Assembly: GCA_934636465.1 (NCBI GenBank)
Contig: CAKUAR010000001.1
Coordinates: 124,001 to 188,000, forward strand
DNA length: 64,000 bases
Direction of reading: 5' to 3'
Source of the DNA: an uncultured Muribaculaceae bacterium
GTDB taxonomy: Bacteria; Bacteroidota; Bacteroidia; Bacteroidales; Muribaculaceae
Each line of letters opens with the position of its first letter. The first letter of the stretch is position 1. Positions 61,196-64,000 of this stretch are shown piece after piece. The position numbers and the translations under genes were made by a program. A model generated the notes under the pieces. That model ran no database searches, was not told the DNA's origin, and was given only the letters and a program-made list of their open reading frames with translations.

Positions 61196-61240
61196 CGTGC
61201 TTGTTTTGTAGGCGAAAGGAAGAACAGCCATTAGTGGTAA

Positions 61241-61285
61241 CAAAAAAACAATTGGACTCCGATATTGGAACCCAATTGCTTTTTG
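61241..61285. terminator. Bidirectional terminator between recQ and the C1 peptidase
   Basis: Stem CAATTGG/CCAATTG (61249-61255 with 61272-61278) with A7 on one side and CTTTTT on the other; the inner loop can also pair (TCC/GGA). Confidence 0.75.
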
Positions 61286-61312
61286 TCTTGTTATTAGCGT
61301 GCGGTTAACCCG

Positions 61313-62521
61313 TCACTTCAAGCCCATCTTTTTGGCGATGGCTGCAGGAATGGCCTCTTTGTTGAGGTAGATGTCCATAGTCTTTGCTTTGAAGTAGGCT
61401 TCGCTCACATAGAAGAAACCGTTATAGAGTTGGTTTGTGTCCCAGCTGTTTTGCACTTTGTAGTATTTGTTGCCTTTTTGGTCAACAGCCTTACCCACGA
61501 TAACCATTCCATGGTCGTCGGTAGTCTCTTTGTTGTCGAACATTTTCTGACGGCTCTCCTGGGTCACTTCCTGCTCCTCAACCGGGCCTTTGATTTCCCA
61601 TTTTTCTTCTTCGCGGTCTTTGTCGCTAAGTTGTGTCCAGCGTGCGAGGTCACTACCCTTGAGGTCTTTTTCTTCTTTACCCTTAGGAAGCACTGCGTAG
61701 CCCTTTCTCCACTTGAAGCCCACTTCGCTCACGTCGGCAGCCCACTCAATGGGGTAGCCTTTGTCGATGGCATAGTCAACGATTTCTTTAAGTTCGTCGA
61801 TAGGCACGTTTTGATAAGTGCCCCAGAGCCAGTTGTCGGCCACTTCGAGCATGAATAGCTTGTAGAATGGGTGGTGAGTGAAAGACGCTATGCCAATGTA
61901 GTCGTCGATTTTGATTGGCAACGACTCGGCAAATGACTTGGGGGTGTAGGTCTTGCCCTGCCAAGTGAAAGTCTCCGGCATTTTGCCCATGTAGGCGTCA
62001 AGAATTCCGTAGAAGCCTTCGAGCCAAGCTGGCGACAGTTTTTTCTGCTGGTGCTTGTTGATTACGTTGGCGTAGCTTGTGAGAGCGTCGGTCATTTCGG
62101 CAAAGTTGAATTTTTTGGCATCATAGGTGAGTCCGGTGTAGGCTTCTTCGGGCATCATGCCATAGTTTTGCCACACATAGGGCACATCGAGTGCACTTCC
62201 ACCTTCGGCAAAGTTGATTTTGCCGTCCATGCGGATATATTTCACAACCTTGTCGCGGTAGCAATGGTTGACAACAAACGCTTGGCTAAGGTTGATTTCC
62301 TTGCCAGTTTTGCGGAGAATTTCGTCTTCAAAGAAAGTGTTGGTTGAGTAGCACCAGCAAGTGCCGCTCTTGTACTGGTCCTCAACCTTGGTGGTCTTGA
62401 TGACCTTGGTGTCGGTGAATTTGAATCCGGTGCTGTCGGGGGTTATGATTTTGGGGTCACCGGCGTTGGCGTTTAATGCCACAATACCCAAAGCCATAAC
62501 AGTCAAAATGAATGATTTCAT
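61313..62521 (-). CDS. Exported C1 family cysteine peptidase (bleomycin hydrolase/PepC-like)
   Basis: A 402-residue papain-fold aminopeptidase. The signal peptide ends near NANA-G (residue 20), so unlike the cytoplasmic PepC it is exported. The catalytic cysteine is Cys55 in SGTCWCYST, with the oxyanion Gln49 before it; the histidine is in TDDHGMVIVG and the asparagine in KVQNSWD, completing the C1B triad. Length and the insertion between the two halves fit the C1B group. It lies alone, with a promoter box about 34 nt upstream of the ATG. Substrates are likely peptides taken up for nutrition, but this is inference. Confidence 0.92.
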   Translation of the reverse strand: MKSFILTVMALGIVALNANAGDPKIITPDSTGFKFTDTKVIKTTKVEDQYKSGTCWCYSTNTFFEDEILRKTGKEINLSQAFVVNHCYRDKVVKYIRMDGKINFAEGGSALDVPYVWQNYGMMPEEAYTGLTYDAKKFNFAEMTDALTSYANVINKHQQKKLSPAWLEGFYGILDAYMGKMPETFTWQGKTYTPKSFAESLPIKIDDYIGIASFTHHPFYKLFMLEVADNWLWGTYQNVPIDELKEIVDYAIDKGYPIEWAADVSEVGFKWRKGYAVLPKGKEEKDLKGSDLARWTQLSDKDREEEKWEIKGPVEEQEVTQESRQKMFDNKETTDDHGMVIVGKAVDQKGNKYYKVQNSWDTNQLYNGFFYVSEAYFKAKTMDIYLNKEAIPAAIAKKMGLK

Positions 62522-62555
62522 AAAAAAATAAACTTATGATTTTTAAATTCTGTTA

Positions 62556-62563
62556 CAAAATTA
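62556..62563 (-). promoter_or_regulatory. -7 box for the C1 peptidase gene
   Basis: Minus-strand TAATTTTG, leader about 28 nt. Confidence 0.55.
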
Positions 62564-62737
62564 GTAAAATTAGCTCGTTAGATGAAGCGATTGTGTAATA
62601 ATCGTTGTGGTTTGACATGTTTGCTATTAAACCTTTGGGCGTGTGGAGCAGTCTAAAAAGAAACAAAAAGGTTATAAAATATATTCTTTTTGCGCAGGTG
62701 TGGCACGACTCGGTTTTTAAGCTTTGATTTAAAATGC

Positions 62738-62745
62738 TAACTTTG
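62738..62745 (+). promoter_or_regulatory. -7 box for the OmpA-like lipoprotein gene
   Basis: TAACTTTG, leader about 50 nt. Confidence 0.6.
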
Positions 62746-62802
62746 CGTGATTAATGAGAAAAAACAGAATCTATATAAACATACAAAAAAATAAAAAGAA
62801 TT

Positions 62803-63492
62803 ATGAAAAAGATTTTGAGCTTAACATTAAGTGTATTTATGGTACTTGGCTTGTCAAGTTGTGGTTCTCTTAACAAAACATCGAACGGCGCTTTGATTGG
62901 TGCTGGCGGTGGTGCTGCTCTGGGGGCCGGCATTGGCGCTTTGATTGGCGGTGGTAAAGGTGCGGCCATTGGTGCTGCTGTGGGAACAGTGGCAGGTGGA
63001 ACTGCTGGAACTCTGATTGGCAAGAAGATGGACAAGCAGGCTAAGGAGCTTGCCCAGATTCAAGGCGCACAGGTTGACACTGTGACTGACCAAAACAACC
63101 TCACTGCAATCAAGGTGACTTTTGACAACGGAATTTTGTTTAAGACTGGCAAGAGCACTCTGAGCGCAAATGCAAAGAATTCGCTGTCGGAGTTTGCCAC
63201 TTCACTGCAAAACAACCCACAGACAAACGTGCAAATATATGGCTACACCGACAACACTGGCAGCCGTGCTGTGAACGAGCGTCTGTCGAACGAGCGTGCA
63301 AGCGTGGTTAAGAATTATCTCACCAATTCAGGTGTGGCTGCAAACCGCATGGCAAGCCAGGGCTTCGCTTGGGACAACCCAGTGGCAAGCAACGACACTG
63401 AAGCTGGTCGCGCACAAAACCGCCGTGTGGAGATCTACATCTCTGCAAACGAGCAGATGATTAAGGACGCCAACAAAGGCACATTGAAATAA
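62803..63492 (+). CDS. OmpA-like lipoprotein with glycine zipper (YiaD type)
   Basis: A 229-residue lipoprotein: lipobox LSSC with cysteine 20; a glycine-zipper segment (residues 30-70, many G-x3-G and A-x3-G steps such as LGAGIGALIGGGKGAAIGAAVG) that may insert in the membrane; and an OmpA peptidoglycan-binding domain (about 100-215) with GYTDNTGSRAVNERLSNERASVV and the terminal NRRVEIYI. The YiaD/SmpA-like layout suggests an outer membrane-to-wall tether. Codon use is typical of moderately expressed genes. It has its own promoter and a strong terminator. Confidence 0.92.
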   Translation: MKKILSLTLSVFMVLGLSSCGSLNKTSNGALIGAGGGAALGAGIGALIGGGKGAAIGAAVGTVAGGTAGTLIGKKMDKQAKELAQIQGAQVDTVTDQNNLTAIKVTFDNGILFKTGKSTLSANAKNSLSEFATSLQNNPQTNVQIYGYTDNTGSRAVNERLSNERASVVKNYLTNSGVAANRMASQGFAWDNPVASNDTEAGRAQNRRVEIYISANEQMIKDANKGTLK

Positions 63493-63547
63493 GACTGAAT
63501 TTTCCCACTGCACATTCTTTGATGTGCATGAGAATGGAATTGATAAA

Positions 63548-63594
63548 GATTCGGGCATTGCTAACACAGAGGCAATGTCCGAATCGTTTTTTTT
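63548..63594 (+). terminator. Terminator after the OmpA-like lipoprotein gene
   Basis: 14-bp stem (63548-63561 with 63572-63585, one G-U), 10-nt loop, T8. Confidence 0.92.
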
Positions 63595-63669
63595 GTGATA
63601 TTTGGTAACTTTCGTTTCCTTTTGTAAGAATTTTGTTGCGTAATTTTAATGTTTGCGCGAAAAAATGCC

Positions 63670-63677
63670 TAAATTTG
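63670..63677 (+). promoter_or_regulatory. -7 box for fbp
   Basis: TAAATTTG; leader about 115 nt. Confidence 0.6.
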
Positions 63678-63680
63678 TAA

Positions 63681-63749
63681 TTACACTCTTTTGGAGTGTA
63701 AAAAATGCGCCTGTTTTGCGCTGCCGGGCAGTGTTTGCTAGCAGCAAAC
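63681..63749 (+). other. Structured 5' leader of fbp
   Basis: Two perfect hairpins: TTACACTC/GAGTGTAA (63681-63688 with 63694-63701, 5-nt loop) at the predicted start site, and GTTTGCT/AGCAAAC (63733-63739 with 63743-63749, 3-nt loop). No T run follows either. Could be an operator plus a leader element. Confidence 0.5.
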
Positions 63750-63798
63750 GGCGTTAGTGAGATTAGTTATATTGCACAACAAACTTTAACAGATAGAC

Positions 63799-64000
63799 AT
63801 GGATAAAGCGAGTGACCGCAAGGAAAAAGTGGATTTGAAATACTTGAAGCTGCTTTCGAGGAATTTTCCAAACATAGCTACTGCAAGCACAGAAATCATC
63901 AATCTTGAGGCAATCCTTAACCTTCCGAAAGGAACAGAGCATTTCTTGGCAGACTTACACGGAGAGTATGACGCTTTTCAGCATGTGCTGCGCAATGCTT
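63799..64000 (+). CDS. fbp: Fructose-1,6-bisphosphatase class III (partial, 5' end)
   Basis: The first 67 residues of a gluconeogenic phosphatase of the FBPase III type found in Firmicutes and Bacteroidetes. The visible part has the family's [64 protein letters not shown] is the first metal-binding motif of the metallophosphoesterase domain. The reading frame runs out of the window. The 115-nt leader with hairpins suggests regulation, possibly by carbon status. Confidence 0.92.
   Translation, partial: MDKASDRKEKVDLKYLKLLSRNFPNIATASTEIINLEAILNLPKGTEHFLADLHGEYDAFQHVLRNA

Noticed and set aside
1..64000. tRNA, rRNA, CRISPR array, riboswitch or prophage
   Set aside because: No T-arm/acceptor patterns, spaced direct repeats, rRNA sequence or phage structural genes were recognised by eye. 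A tRNAscan/Infernal run would be decisive.

Overview
The window looks like chromosomal DNA from a member of the Bacteroidales, probably Prevotellaceae or Muribaculaceae; I cannot resolve the family from sequence alone. Evidence: about twenty intergenic regions carry the Bacteroidetes sigma-ABfr promoter box TAnnTTTG, and Shine-Dalgarno sites are rare. Lineage-typical genes include SprA (type IX secretion), Rho with a very long disordered N-terminus, NQR, a class III fructose bisphosphatase, a Bacteroidetes-type OmpA, DUF4494, DUF349 and OMP_b-brl_2 (PorT-like) barrels.

Layout. 1-12 kb: CCA-adding enzyme (partial), a secreted GH78 rhamnosidase, a beta-barrel protein, nth, pheS, tilS, a periplasmic thioredoxin-like protein, then aroC, a YhcC-type radical SAM protein and a DJ-1 protein in one run. 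12.1-12.7 kb is a scar: the end of a minus-strand gene with a tail like a T9SS sorting domain, abutting a truncated IS4-family transposase. 12.8-19 kb (minus strand): a WbsX/GH99-like secreted protein, two PorT-like barrels and the rho-ruvX-def operon. 19-30.5 kb: a secreted papain/NlpC-like protein of unknown function, an acyl-ACP thioesterase, YigZ, DUF4494-YggS, an FHS-type sugar transporter, transketolase, a strongly expressed OmpA, a MATE exporter and DUF4186. 30.6-36.5 kb (minus): complete nqrABCDEF. 36.8-43.6 kb: exbB-exbD-exbD-tonB, then a small membrane protein, a PstS-like lipoprotein and a TPR protein. 43.7-51.9 kb: ruvA and the 2,486-residue sprA. 51.9-53.6 kb: an AT-rich insertion-like segment with a solitary Mrr endonuclease, followed by a small unknown protein. 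53.6-64 kb: cyclophilin lipoprotein, M16 peptidase, DUF349, sugar-phosphate transferase, recQ, C1 peptidase, OmpA-like lipoprotein and fbp (partial).

Most genes are housekeeping or envelope functions. NQR makes a sodium gradient; TonB-ExbBD couples the inner membrane ion gradient to outer membrane transport; SprA is the outer membrane pore of type IX secretion; OmpA proteins, barrels, glycosidases and peptidases furnish the surface and periplasm.

No new multi-gene system such as a defence island or biosynthetic cluster is evident. The most interesting non-genic signal is a 102-nt hairpin-rich repeat present twice (28219 and 40218), each copy directly behind the terminator of an envelope operon, with covarying base pairs and a G/T-rich tail. 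Other points worth a look are a perfect palindrome at the DUF349 start site, a structured fbp leader, near-leaderless tilS and cca transcripts, an EF-hand-like loop in the second ExbD, and the IS/T9SS-tail scar.
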